Of a stretch of DNA of 64,000 nt, positions 1-8,134 are shown in pieces. The DNA is taken from positions 1 through 64,000 of the forward strand of contig CAIYYN010000073.1 in assembly GCA_903930435.1 (NCBI GenBank), written 5' to 3'. The position numbers and the translations under genes were made by a program. The notes beneath the pieces are model-generated. The model saw only the letters and a program-made list of their open reading frames with translations. It did not search any database and had not been told where the DNA came from. Numbering within the stretch: position 1 is the first letter of the stretch; every line of letters begins with the position of its first letter. This DNA is from an uncultured Hyphomicrobiales bacterium (GTDB lineage: Bacteria; Pseudomonadota; Alphaproteobacteria; Rhizobiales; Ancalomicrobiaceae).

Positions 1-254
1 GCATTCCGAAGAGCCACTTTTTTCTCTTCCTGAAAGAATGCGAATGGCGCTTCAATAACCGCCCAGCCAGCAATCTCTTGAGGATGCTGCGAGAATGGGC
101 CAAAGTATAAAAATCAACGTCTATCTATGTCAGCCCCATATATTTTAAAGGTGAGTTATCCCAAAGCGGCCAGCGCCCCAAACCTTGGCGAAAGTATACT
201 TAATTAGGTCTACTACAATTGTTCATATGCGTATGATCATTATCATCAGAATAT
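1..254. other. Left-edge intergenic stretch, no supported gene
   Basis: No convincing gene is visible. Short frames run off the left edge on both strands, but neither has a recognisable product. The sequence becomes AT-rich toward the tRNA. At 234-248 there is a TGA-N9-TCA arrangement, the form described for rhizobial RirA iron-responsive boxes, within a GATAATGATCAT-like string. No iron gene is adjacent, so this could be chance. Confidence 0.4.
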
Positions 255-330
255 TGGCGACCCCGGCACGATTCGAACGTGCGACCAACAGCTTAGAAGG
301 CTGCTGCTCTATCCCCTGAGCTACGGGGCC
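255..330 (-). tRNA. tRNA-Arg (anticodon TCT)
   Basis: Read on the minus strand this folds as a full 76-nt tRNA with an encoded CCA end at 255-257. The acceptor stem GGCCCCG pairs with CGGGGTC with one G-U pair. The anticodon stem GCAGC/GCTGT holds the loop CTTCTAA, giving anticodon TCT (plus-strand aga at 295-297), which reads the arginine codons AGA and AGG. The T arm has the standard GTTCGAATC core. AGA/AGG are rare codons in GC-rich genomes, so this is a minor arginine tRNA. No integrase or direct-repeat attachment site is seen beside it. Confidence 0.97.
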
Positions 331-383
331 TGAATGTTTATCCGGCTTTCTAAAATCATGATCCGGCTAAATAGTCTGGCTGC

Positions 384-401
384 GCCGGGTTGAAACCCGG
401 C
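384..401 (-). terminator. GC-rich hairpin downstream of the complex I accessory gene
   Basis: GCCGGGTT and AACCCGGC form a tight inverted repeat just past the stop codon of the preceding minus-strand gene (stop at 410-412). There is no clear T run after it, so it is a candidate terminator or 3'-end stabiliser only. A short direct repeat, atccggct, occurs nearby at about 342 and 361. Confidence 0.45.
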
Positions 402-409
402 CATTCCGA

Positions 410-715
410 TCAGTGCGTCCAGGTCCCGATGCGACCGAACTTGAAGTTATCGGAATAGGATACGTTTTTGCGTGTCTTTTCCTCGGGCTCAAACACCTGG
501 TAGGGAATGCCATTTTTCGTCGCGTAGGCAATGGCTTCTTCCTTGGTCGCAAATGTCAGCTTGATCTGGCTGAGCATATCCGACGATGACGTCCAGCCCA
601 TGAGCGGTTCAGATGCGCGCGGCAATTCCGGCTCATACTCAAGACGCCAATTGTGGGTCTTGGCCTGTCCAGACTGCATGGCCGTTTTTGCCGGCCGGAA
701 AATACGTGCCACCAT
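410..715 (-). CDS. NDUFS4-like ETC complex I accessory subunit
   Basis: A 101-residue protein of the alphaproteobacterial ETC complex I / NDUFS4 family (Pfam ETC_C1_NDUFA4 type). The family supplies a small peripheral subunit of NADH:quinone oxidoreductase on the cytoplasmic arm and is shared by alphaproteobacteria and mitochondria. Seen here: an N-terminal MVARIFRPAKTAMQSG start, the WRLEYEP segment near residue 23, the central MGWTSSSDML motif, and a C-terminal FATKEEAIAYATKNG stretch followed by a basic tail ending in WTH. Length and motif order match the family. There is no signal peptide. The gene stands alone next to tRNA-Arg, away from any nuo operon, as is usual. The start is the only in-frame ATG before the conserved region. 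Confidence 0.9.
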   Translation of the reverse strand: MVARIFRPAKTAMQSGQAKTHNWRLEYEPELPRASEPLMGWTSSSDMLSQIKLTFATKEEAIAYATKNGIPYQVFEPEEKTRKNVSYSDNFKFGRIGTWTH

Positions 716-892
716 TGCGACTGATCTCCTTTCGTCCCGGCTGGTCCGCGTGTCAGGCGCTGAACGACCGGCCCATTTCGCTAGTCGGATACAACGTTCG
801 CGACCAGAACGCTACTGGCAATTCGGCACCTGCGCCGAACGAGCGCGGTTGCCCATCATGAACGTAGCGATTAAGTCAGTCATTGCCGCGAC

Positions 893-2062
893 TTAAGCCG
901 CAGGCATCGCCGTTTCGACAAGCTTGGCCCAATAGCTGACGCCATGCGGGATGACGCTATCGTCGAAGTCATACTCGGGATGATGCAAGCCCGCCGAATC
1001 GCCATTGCCGATGAAGATGAAGGCACCGGGCCGCGCTTCCAGCATGTAGGCGAAATCCTCACCGCCGAGCGATGGCTCCATGTTCGTGGTGACCTTGTCC
1101 GGTCCTACGACGCCACGCGCGATTTCGGCGGCAAATTCGGTCTGGTCGGCGTGATTGACGACGACCGGGTAGCCCCACTCGTAGTCCAGCTCGACTTCAA
1201 GGCCCATCGCAGCCGCGATGCCGTGCACGACTTCCGTGAAGCGCTTCTTCAGGAAATGCCGGGTTTCTTCGCGTAGCGAGCGCACGGTTCCGCCAATCAC
1301 CGCCGTTTGCGGGATGATATTGTTGGCGGTGGTGCCCGCATGGAAGCGGGTGATGGAGATGACGGCGTTGTCGATCGGGTCGATATTGCGCGCGACGATG
1401 GATTGCAGGGCGGTCACGATCTGCGCGCCCCCGACAATCGGATCGACGCAGATGTGCGGCTTGGCGGCGTGCCCACCAAGCCCCTTCAGGCGGATCTCGA
1501 AGGAATTGGACGCGGCCATGATCGGACCCGGGCGCGTCGTGATATGACCGACCGGAAGGCCCGGCATATTGTGCATGCCATAGACCTCGTGGACGCCGAA
1601 CCGGTCCATCATGCCATCGTCGACCATCGCCTTGCCGCCTGCCCCGCCCTCTTCGGCCGGCTGGAAGATCACGACTGCCTTGCCGGCGAAGTTGCGGGTT
1701 TCGGTCAGATAGCGGGCCGCGCCGAGCAGCATCGCGGTGTGACCATCGTGGCCGCAGGCATGCATCTTGCCGGGAACGGTCGATTTGTAGGCGTGGTCGC
1801 GGATCTCCTGGATCGGCAAGGCGTCCATGTCAGCGCGCAGGCCAATCGCGCGACTGCCGGGCTGCCGACCATTGATCACGCCGACAACGCCGGTCTGTCC
1901 AATCCCGGTTACGACCTCATCGCAGCCGAAGGACTTGAGCAACTCGGCAACGCGAGCGGCAGTTCTGTGAACATCATAAAGCAACTCCGGATGCTGGTGG
2001 AAGTCACGGCGCCATTCCGCAACCTCTTCGGCAAGTTCCGCTACGCGATTGATGATCGGCAT
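893..2062 (-). CDS. M20-family amidohydrolase (hippurate hydrolase-like)
   Basis: A 389-residue metal-dependent amidohydrolase of peptidase family M20D (hippurate hydrolase, IAA-amino-acid hydrolase, N-acyl-L-amino-acid amidohydrolase). Family members remove an acyl group from an N-acylated amino acid in the cytoplasm. Visible motifs: the N-terminal WRRDFHQHPEL signature, RADMDALPI, MHACGHDGHTAML with the metal-binding Cys/His, the PAEEGGAGG glutamates, and a late EDFAYM motif. Frame extends upstream to 2215, but the start at 2062 (MPIINRVAEL) is preferred: it sits where family proteins begin and has an AAGGGTG ribosome site 9 bases upstream. It is divergent from the peptide ABC transporter at 2378, which suggests that transporter may bring in its substrate. 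The exact substrate is not determinable. Confidence 0.9.
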   Translation of the reverse strand: MPIINRVAELAEEVAEWRRDFHQHPELLYDVHRTAARVAELLKSFGCDEVVTGIGQTGVVGVINGRQPGSRAIGLRADMDALPIQEIRDHAYKSTVPGKMHACGHDGHTAMLLGAARYLTETRNFAGKAVVIFQPAEEGGAGGKAMVDDGMMDRFGVHEVYGMHNMPGLPVGHITTRPGPIMAASNSFEIRLKGLGGHAAKPHICVDPIVGGAQIVTALQSIVARNIDPIDNAVISITRFHAGTTANNIIPQTAVIGGTVRSLREETRHFLKKRFTEVVHGIAAAMGLEVELDYEWGYPVVVNHADQTEFAAEIARGVVGPDKVTTNMEPSLGGEDFAYMLEARPGAFIFIGNGDSAGLHHPEYDFDDSVIPHGVSYWAKLVETAMPAA

Positions 2063-2377
2063 TTTAGACACCCTTGATGGATTGACTGCGTTCCTGATGA
2101 CAAGACGCGCACCGAAGTGGCGTCGGATCACGGCTATTGCCCCTATTGCGCACTGATTGCCGCCAGAAGGCAACAGCAAATCTGCATGAGCAGCCCACGA
2201 AAATATGCTGCCCAACGATTGGGCATCCGATGACGATTGGGGCTAGACAGTGGCGCACAAGGCCATAAACTGTTGAACCAATGATGAAGTGGTCCGCGTA
2301 TGATCGCTGTCTGGGTCCCTCCGGCAGGCGAGAGGCGCGTACACAAGAAAATCAGACGGGCACAGTGGGGGTTAGTG
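2063..2377. other. Divergent promoter region, amidohydrolase / peptide transporter
   Basis: This 315-base gap separates two divergently transcribed genes and must hold both promoters. I see no clear operator, terminator or RNA. Frames crossing it in both directions are in-frame upstream extensions of the flanking genes without family similarity. Confidence 0.5.
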
Positions 2378-3985
2378 ATGGTATTGAAACGGTTGGTCTT
2401 ATCTGCAGTCCTGGCGCTTGGCGCCGTCTCGCAATTGTCGTTGGCGACACCGGCGTCAGCGCTGACGTTTCGATACGCGTTCCAGGGCGACCTGAACGGT
2501 CTCGATCCCTACACATTGAACGAGACCTTCGCCCAGGCGGCCCTCAACAACATTTATGACGGCCTTACCCGCCGTGACGAAAATCTGAAGATCGTCCCCT
2601 GCCTCGCCGAAAGCTGGGAGGTCCTGAACCCCTTGCAGTGGCGCTTCCATCTGCGACACGGGGTAAAGTTTGCTGGCGGCGAAGACTTCACGGCGGATGA
2701 CGTTCTGTTCTCCGCAGAGCGCGTGCAGCAACCCGGCTCGCAAATGACAACCAAGATCCCTGCCGGGACAAAGGTCGTCAAGGTCGATGACTACACCGTC
2801 GATTTCATTCTGACCACGCCGAATCCCATCTTGATCGCGGAGTGGGACAACTGGATGATGATGTCGAAGAAGTGGGCCGAGGCCAACGGCGCGGAAAAGC
2901 CGCAGGCCGCATCCGGCTCTCAGTTGAATGCCTTTGCGCTGAAGGCGAATGGAACAGGTCCGTTCATGGTTGTCAGCCATGAACCAGGCGTGAAGACAGT
3001 CTACAAGCCGAACCCGAATTGGTGGGACAAGGCGAACAAGAAGTTCAACTTCGATGAAGTCGTCTTCACGACCATCAAATCGCCAGCGACCCGCGTTGCT
3101 GCGCTTCTGACTGGCGAAGTCGACCTGATCGAGCCGGTACCCGTGCAGGACATGCAGCGGATTGCCGATAATCCGACAACGTCAGTTCTGACCGGCCCGG
3201 AACTGCGTACCGTCTTCCTCTACATGGACGAAAAGCGCGATGAGTTGCTCTATTCGAGCGTCAAGGGCAAGAACCCCTTCAAGGATCTTCGTGTCCGCAA
3301 GGCCTTCTACGAGGCCATCGACATTGAGGCGATCAAGACCAAGATCATGCGCGGTCTGGCGACGCCGTCTGCCCTGCTGATCGCGCCGAGCCTCTATTCG
3401 CGGTCGGGCGAATTCAAGCGCCTGCCCTATGATCCCGCCGATGCCAAGAAATTGCTGGCAGAAGCAGGCTATCCCGATGGCTTTGAACTGACCATGCATT
3501 GCCCGAATGATCGTTACGTCAACGATGAGGCTATCTGTCAGGCTGTGACATCAATGCTGGCCAAGATCGGCATCAAGGCGACACTCAATGCCATGCCGAA
3601 GGCAGTCTATTTCGCCAAGGCTGGCCCTGCGCAGCATTACGATGTGTCGTTCGGCATGTTGGGCTGGACTCCGTCGGGCCTCGACAGCTGGAACGTGATC
3701 GCCAATCTCGCTGGTTGCCGCGATGACAATGGCGTCGGCGGTACCTTCAACTACGGCGGATATTGCAATCCGAAGGTCGACGAACTGAACAAGCAGATCC
3801 TCGTCGAGACCGATATCAAGAAGCGCGACGAGCTGATCGCGCAGGCCTACAAGATAATCTCCGATGATGTGGGGCTCCTCCCATTGCATCAGCAGGCGCT
3901 TGCGTGGGGTGTTTCGAAGAAGATCAAGATCCCGCTCCGCTCGGATGACGAGATCATGTTCTACACCGCCAACAAGCAGGAATGA
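2378..3985 (+). CDS. Peptide/opine ABC transporter substrate-binding protein (SBP_bac_5)
   Basis: A 535-residue periplasmic solute-binding protein of the DppA/OppA family. The start at 2378 (MVLKRLVLSAVLALGAV) gives a textbook signal peptide cleaved near PASA-LTF; the frame extends to 2300 but that adds a polar stretch ahead of the signal. Family hallmarks are present: GDLNGLDPYTLNE near the mature N-terminus, the LAESWEV and WRFHLRHGVKF segments, and FTADDVLFSAERV. The family binds di- or oligopeptides, opines or related compounds and delivers them to the membrane permease. It is the first gene of a five-gene transporter; a 223-base gap holding a palindromic repeat separates it from the first permease, a usual arrangement for making more binding protein than permease. 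Confidence 0.92.
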   Translation: MVLKRLVLSAVLALGAVSQLSLATPASALTFRYAFQGDLNGLDPYTLNETFAQAALNNIYDGLTRRDENLKIVPCLAESWEVLNPLQWRFHLRHGVKFAGGEDFTADDVLFSAERVQQPGSQMTTKIPAGTKVVKVDDYTVDFILTTPNPILIAEWDNWMMMSKKWAEANGAEKPQAASGSQLNAFALKANGTGPFMVVSHEPGVKTVYKPNPNWWDKANKKFNFDEVVFTTIKSPATRVAALLTGEVDLIEPVPVQDMQRIADNPTTSVLTGPELRTVFLYMDEKRDELLYSSVKGKNPFKDLRVRKAFYEAIDIEAIKTKIMRGLATPSALLIAPSLYSRSGEFKRLPYDPADAKKLLAEAGYPDGFELTMHCPNDRYVNDEAICQAVTSMLAKIGIKATLNAMPKAVYFAKAGPAQHYDVSFGMLGWTPSGLDSWNVIANLAGCRDDNGVGGTFNYGGYCNPKVDELNKQILVETDIKKRDELIAQAYKIISDDVGLLPLHQQALAWGVSKKIKIPLRSDDEIMFYTANKQE

Positions 3986-4055
3986 TCCTGGCATAAAGGA
4001 GGACGTGGCCTCAGGGCCTGATTATCCGACCATTATGGATGACCTCCACCCTGTC

Positions 4056-4077
4056 CCTCCCCCTTGCAAGGGGGAGG
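4056..4077. repeat. C/G-tract palindromic repeat
   Basis: A perfect 22-base palindrome: five Cs and five Gs flanking TTGCAA, with CCT/AGG ends. C-tract/G-tract palindromes of this kind are a familiar intergenic element in rhizobial genomes. As RNA it would form a strong hairpin between the binding-protein gene and the permease gene and could protect the upstream mRNA or reduce read-through. A half copy (CCCCCCTTGCAA) lies at 27079-27090, upstream of rlpA. Confidence 0.75.
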
Positions 4078-4208
4078 AGACGAAAGTTGGGACTTATGCG
4101 GCCAGATGGGCCGTATCGCCGATGGCGGCAATAGCAGCCAAAGCTAGGCAAAGTGACGACCTGGATTATGGTCCAAGATTGTTTGTGTGTGCTCTCTGAG
4201 GAGCTTGA

Positions 4209-5186
4209 ATGCTCGCGTTCCTGATCCGGCGTCTTTTTGAAGCAGCCCTTGTGATGATCGTCGTGGCGATTGTCGCATTCACGCTGTTTCGGTTTGTCGG
4301 CGATCCCGTCAGCCAGATGGTCAGCCAGGACGCGACCATTGCCCAACGGGAAGCGCTCAAGGCAGAATTGGGCCTTAATGATCCGCTGATCGTCCAATGT
4401 GCGCATTTCATCTGGAAATCGCTGCATTTCGACTTTGGGATTTCCTATAAATTCCGCGAGCCCGTCGTGAACCTGCTCGGGCAGCGGATGCCCGCCACGC
4501 TTGAACTCGCGGCAATCGCCTCACTCTTCGCAATCGGGATCGGCATTCCGCTCGGGGTCTATACCGGCATCAACCGCGACAGCCTGCTGACGCGCGTCAT
4601 CATGGCGGGATCCCTGATCGGTGTGTCGCTGCCGACGTTCCTGATCGGTATCCTGCTGATCTATCTCTTTGCCGTGACGCTGCACTGGTTGCCGAGCTAT
4701 GGTCGTGGCGAGACGACGTCGTTCTTCGGGCTTTGGCAGACCGGGCTGCTGACGAGTGGCGGACTGCGCGCTCTCGTCTTGCCGGCGGTCACACTCGGCC
4801 TTTTCCAGCTCACGCTCGTCATGCGGCTTGTGCGCTCGGAAATGATGGAGGTCCTGCGGACCGACTATATCCGCTTCGGTCGGGCACGCGGATTGACCAA
4901 TCGGGCGATCTATTTCGCCCATGCGCTCAAAAATACGCTTGTTCCCGTCATCACCGTCATCGGCGTGGAGATTGGCACCCTGATCGCGTTTTCGATCATT
5001 ACGGAAACCGTATTTCAGTGGCCGGGCATGGGGTTGCTGTTTATCCAGTCGGTGCAATTCGCCGATATCCCTATCATGGCAGCTTACCTGTTGCTGAGTG
5101 CCGTGATCTTTGTCACCCTCAATCTTGTTGTCGATATCCTCTATATGCTGATCGATCCCCGCATTCGCGTCGCGGTGAGGGCCTGA
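4209..5186 (+). CDS. Peptide ABC transporter permease (DppB type)
   Basis: A 325-residue inner-membrane permease of the DppB/OppB family. It begins with the characteristic MLAFLIRRLFEAALVM amphipathic start and first membrane helix, then a periplasmic segment with LGLNDPLIVQ, and five further hydrophobic helices. The cytoplasmic EAA loop, which contacts the ATPases, is visible as DYIRFGRARGLTNRAIYFAHALKN near residues 218-242. The C-terminus ends in the usual VDILYMLIDPRIR motif. It pairs with the next gene to form the translocation pore. The stop is followed after one base by the next start, so the two permeases are translationally coupled. An AGGAG ribosome site lies just before the ATG. 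Confidence 0.94.
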   Translation: MLAFLIRRLFEAALVMIVVAIVAFTLFRFVGDPVSQMVSQDATIAQREALKAELGLNDPLIVQCAHFIWKSLHFDFGISYKFREPVVNLLGQRMPATLELAAIASLFAIGIGIPLGVYTGINRDSLLTRVIMAGSLIGVSLPTFLIGILLIYLFAVTLHWLPSYGRGETTSFFGLWQTGLLTSGGLRALVLPAVTLGLFQLTLVMRLVRSEMMEVLRTDYIRFGRARGLTNRAIYFAHALKNTLVPVITVIGVEIGTLIAFSIITETVFQWPGMGLLFIQSVQFADIPIMAAYLLLSAVIFVTLNLVVDILYMLIDPRIRVAVRA

Positions 5187-5187
5187 C

Positions 5188-6138
5188 ATGGTCGACAGTT
5201 TGATAAAAGCACCGCGATCCCGCTTGATGCTGCGACTGGACGCCATCCGCGACAGCCATCTGTTTTATTCCTTCACGCGGTCGTGGATCGTGATGGTTGC
5301 TGCGTTTTTTGCGCTGTTGATCGTGGCGGCTGCTGCGCTTGCGCCGTTGATCGCTCCGAGCAACCCGCTTGATCTCGCTTCGCTTGATCTGATGAATGCC
5401 CGCATCCCTCCCCGCTGGCTCGAGAACGGTGATCCGCAGTTCCTGCTTGGAACCGACGACCAAGGGCGGGATCTCCTGTCCGCGCTGCTCTATGGCGCTC
5501 AGGTCTCCATCGGCGTGGCGCTTCTGTCGACCGTGCTGGCAATCCTGATCGGTGTCACTGTTGGCCTGATTGCGGGCTATTACGGCGGCATCATTGACAC
5601 TGTCATCATGCGGTTGACCGACGTGCAGCTGACCTTCCCGGCGATCCTGACCGCGCTCCTCGTCAATGGTGCGACCCGCGCCATCCTTGGCGACAGGCAG
5701 ATACAGGGATCGGAGTTCTGGATCCTGGTCGTATCCATCGCGCTTGCCTTTTGGGTCAAATATGCGCGCGTCGTCAGGGCTTCGACACTGCAGGAACGCA
5801 ACAAGGATTACGTTCATGCGGCTCGCCTGATCGGGGTGAAATCCTGGAAGATCATCGTGCATCACATCCTGCCGAATGTGCTCGGACCGGTAACGATCAT
5901 CGGGACCATTTCGCTGGCGCTGGCAATCATCACCGAAGCGACCCTGTCATTCCTCGGCGTCGGGCTGCCGCCGTCGCATCCGTCGCTGGGTACGCTGGTG
6001 CAGGTCGGCAACGAGTTCCTCATGTCGGGCGAATGGTGGATCGTGTTCTTTCCCGGCATTGTGCTTGCCGGGCTGGCGCTCTCGGTCAATATCGTTGGCG
6101 ACTGGCTGCGCGATGCGCTCAATCCGAAACTGAGGTGA
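5188..6138 (+). CDS. Peptide ABC transporter permease (DppC type)
   Basis: A 316-residue permease of the DppC/OppC family and partner of the preceding DppB-type protein. A cytoplasmic N-terminal tail of about 30 residues leads into the first helix (WIVMVAAFFALLIVAAAALAP), then the family motif LLGTDDQGRDLLSALLYGAQVS near residues 89-110, and further helices. The EAA loop is YVHAARLIGVKSWKIIVHHILPN, and the C-terminus carries the DWLRDALNPKLR signature. The gene is tightly packed: one base after dppB's stop and five bases before the ATPase start. Substrate is set by the binding protein and cannot be read from this gene. Confidence 0.94.
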   Translation: MVDSLIKAPRSRLMLRLDAIRDSHLFYSFTRSWIVMVAAFFALLIVAAAALAPLIAPSNPLDLASLDLMNARIPPRWLENGDPQFLLGTDDQGRDLLSALLYGAQVSIGVALLSTVLAILIGVTVGLIAGYYGGIIDTVIMRLTDVQLTFPAILTALLVNGATRAILGDRQIQGSEFWILVVSIALAFWVKYARVVRASTLQERNKDYVHAARLIGVKSWKIIVHHILPNVLGPVTIIGTISLALAIITEATLSFLGVGLPPSHPSLGTLVQVGNEFLMSGEWWIVFFPGIVLAGLALSVNIVGDWLRDALNPKLR

Positions 6139-6143
6139 GCGGG

Positions 6144-7133
6144 ATGAGTGATCCGATTCTATCCGTCAAGGATTTGCGCGTCGAGTTTGCGACGAGGTCG
6201 GGACCCCTGCGCGCCATCGACGGCGTATCCTTTGATCTAAACAAGGGTGAGGTGCTCGGGTTTGTCGGTGAATCCGGGGCAGGCAAGTCCTTGACCGGGA
6301 CGGCGGTCATCGGGCTGATCGATCCACCGGGGAAGATCACTGGCGGCGAAATCAGGCTTGAGGGTCGTCGGATCGATCATTTGAGCATAGAGGAACTGCG
6401 CCGTATCCGGGGCCGCGAGATCGGCATGATCTTCCAGGACCCGCTGACATCGCTCGATCCACTGATGCGCATCGGCGACCAGTTGATCGAAACGATCATC
6501 ACGCATGTCGCTGTCAGCCGCACGGAAGCGCGCGCCCGCGCCGTCAAGCTACTGGAAGACGTCGGCATTCCCGCTGCGGCTGAACGCGTGATGTCCTATC
6601 CGCACGAATTTTCCGGCGGAATGCGCCAGCGTGTCGTCATTGCGCTTGCGCTCGCCGCCGAACCGAAGGTGATCATCGCCGACGAACCAACGACAGCGCT
6701 CGACGTCTCGGTGCAGGCGCAGATCATCGCGCTTCTGAAAAAGCTGACCAGCGAGCGCGGCATGGCCGTCATGCTGATCACCCACGACATGGGCGTGATT
6801 GCACAAATCGCCAATCGGGTCGCGGTCATGTACTCGGGACGCATCGTTGAAATCGGACCTGTCGCAGATGTTGTCCGCCAGCCCGCCCATCCCTATTCGA
6901 TGGGGCTGATGGGGTCGATCCCCAGCCTTCATGCCGAGCATGCGCGCCTGAAGCAGATCCCCGGATCGATGCCACGCCTGACGGCTTTGCCCGCCGGATG
7001 CGCGTTCAGTCCGCGTTGTGAGCGCGCCGACGCCCGCTGCAAAGTTGAACGCCCTGCCCTTGCGGCGACCGGCATGACAACCTCGGCCTGTTTCCATCCC
7101 GTAACCAGCACCGTCGCCGAGGTGGCCGGATGA
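6144..7133 (+). CDS. Peptide ABC transporter ATP-binding protein (DppD type)
   Basis: A 329-residue ABC ATPase of the DppD/OppD family. The start at 6144 (MSDPILSVKDLRVEF) follows a GAGCGGG ribosome site; the open frame extends far upstream but overlaps the permease and is not coding. Motifs in order: Walker A GESGAGKSLTG near residue 40, Q-loop IFQDPLTSLDP, the family signature FSGGMRQRVVIALAL, Walker B VIIADEPTTALD, and the H-loop ITHDMG. The C-terminal oligopeptide-transporter extension carries four cysteines (CAFSPRC, ARC and a final C), consistent with the Fe-S-binding tail typical of this family. It overlaps the next gene by four bases (ATGA), indicating translational coupling. Confidence 0.94.
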   Translation: MSDPILSVKDLRVEFATRSGPLRAIDGVSFDLNKGEVLGFVGESGAGKSLTGTAVIGLIDPPGKITGGEIRLEGRRIDHLSIEELRRIRGREIGMIFQDPLTSLDPLMRIGDQLIETIITHVAVSRTEARARAVKLLEDVGIPAAAERVMSYPHEFSGGMRQRVVIALALAAEPKVIIADEPTTALDVSVQAQIIALLKKLTSERGMAVMLITHDMGVIAQIANRVAVMYSGRIVEIGPVADVVRQPAHPYSMGLMGSIPSLHAEHARLKQIPGSMPRLTALPAGCAFSPRCERADARCKVERPALAATGMTTSACFHPVTSTVAEVAG

Positions 7134-8119
7134 AGTCCCAGAGCGATGACATTACCCCAACGCTGGTGACTGTCAGCAAACTGCGGAAGGTCTACGACCT
7201 GTCGGGTCCGTGGCTGGAAAAAGTCCTTGCGGGCAAGGGCAAGCAAACCGTCACGGCGGTCGACAATGTGTCGTTCGACATCAAACGCGGTGAGACATTC
7301 GCCCTGGTCGGTGAATCCGGTTCGGGCAAGACGACCGTCGCCCGGATGGTCGTCGGCCTTCTGGAGCGGACAGCTGGCGAAGTCAGAATCGACGGTATCT
7401 CTGTCGGGTCAACGGCCAGCGCTGGCGAACGCGCGCGCTTGCGGCGGTCGATCCAGATGATCTTTCAGGACCCCTACGCAAGCCTCAACCCGCGCTGGAC
7501 GGTGGGTGCGATCATCGCCGAACCGATCGTCACCTTCGGGCTGATCAAGGGAAAAGCAGCCGTTGCAGAACGCGTCGGTGAATTGCTGACCCTCGTTGGC
7601 TTGTCGCCCGCAGATGCCGTCAAATATCCGCATCAGTTCTCCGGCGGCCAGCGCCAACGGATCGCCATCGCGCGCGCACTGTCGTCGAACCCGGAATTCA
7701 TCGTATGTGATGAGCCGACATCGGCGCTGGATGTTTCGGTGCAGGCGCAAATCCTGAACCTGATGGCCGATCTGCAAGAACGGTTGGGACTGACCTATCT
7801 TTTCATCAGTCACAACCTCGCGGTGGTGCGCCATGTCGCCGACCAAATCGGCGTCCTCTATCTCGGTCGGCTCGTTGAAATCGCTGGCTCCCGGGACATT
7901 TTCGAGCGGCCACGGCACCCGTACACGAAGATGCTGATCGCGGCTGTCCCGGATCTGGAAGATCCCGGCAAGGCCCCCGAAGGCATCGTCGGCGAAATCC
8001 CGAACCCGGTTTCACCGCCCACAGGGTGCCATTTCCATCCGCGCTGCCCCCTGGCCATGGACCGCTGCAAGATAGAGGTTCCAGCGTTCAGAGATGGCGT
8101 AGCGTGTCATCTGGCATGA
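7130..8119 (+). CDS. Peptide ABC transporter ATP-binding protein (DppF type)
   Basis: A 329-residue second ATPase of the transporter, DppF/OppF family. Motifs: Walker A GESGSGKTTVARM near residue 64, the OppF-typical IFQDPYASLNPRW Q-loop, FSGGQRQRIAIARAL signature, Walker [14 protein letters not shown], and LFISHNLAVV as H-loop. The C-terminal extension ends with PTGCHFHPRCPLAMDRCK and a last cysteine, the oligopeptide-transporter Fe-S tail. The first 30 residues carry an insertion-like segment (GPWLEKVLAGKGKQT) common in this family. It ends the operon, converging on lrgB with a 15-base gap and no obvious terminator between them. Confidence 0.94.
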   Translation: MKSQSDDITPTLVTVSKLRKVYDLSGPWLEKVLAGKGKQTVTAVDNVSFDIKRGETFALVGESGSGKTTVARMVVGLLERTAGEVRIDGISVGSTASAGERARLRRSIQMIFQDPYASLNPRWTVGAIIAEPIVTFGLIKGKAAVAERVGELLTLVGLSPADAVKYPHQFSGGQRQRIAIARALSSNPEFIVCDEPTSALDVSVQAQILNLMADLQERLGLTYLFISHNLAVVRHVADQIGVLYLGRLVEIAGSRDIFERPRHPYTKMLIAAVPDLEDPGKAPEGIVGEIPNPVSPPTGCHFHPRCPLAMDRCKIEVPAFRDGVACHLA

Positions 8120-8134
8120 TCTGCCGACATTCAT

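Noticed and set aside
1-114. Frames running off the left edge on both strands (plus strand ending near 58; minus strand from about 114)
   Set aside because: The minus-strand frame reads smoothly but has no start codon after an in-frame TGA; the plus-strand one shows only 18 codons. Neither can be supported from this window.
255-330. tRNA-Arg as an integration site of a genomic island
   Set aside because: No integrase and no duplicated tRNA 3' end were found in the window; adjacent genes are core.
893-2077. Long plus-strand open frames antisense to the amidohydrolase (for example 1307-2077)
   Set aside because: They are shadows caused by GC-rich codon bias; the minus-strand protein has clear M20 motifs.
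4521-5865. Long minus-strand frames across the permease genes
   Set aside because: Composition is rich in Arg, Asp, His and Gln with no domain; they mirror membrane-protein codons on the other strand.
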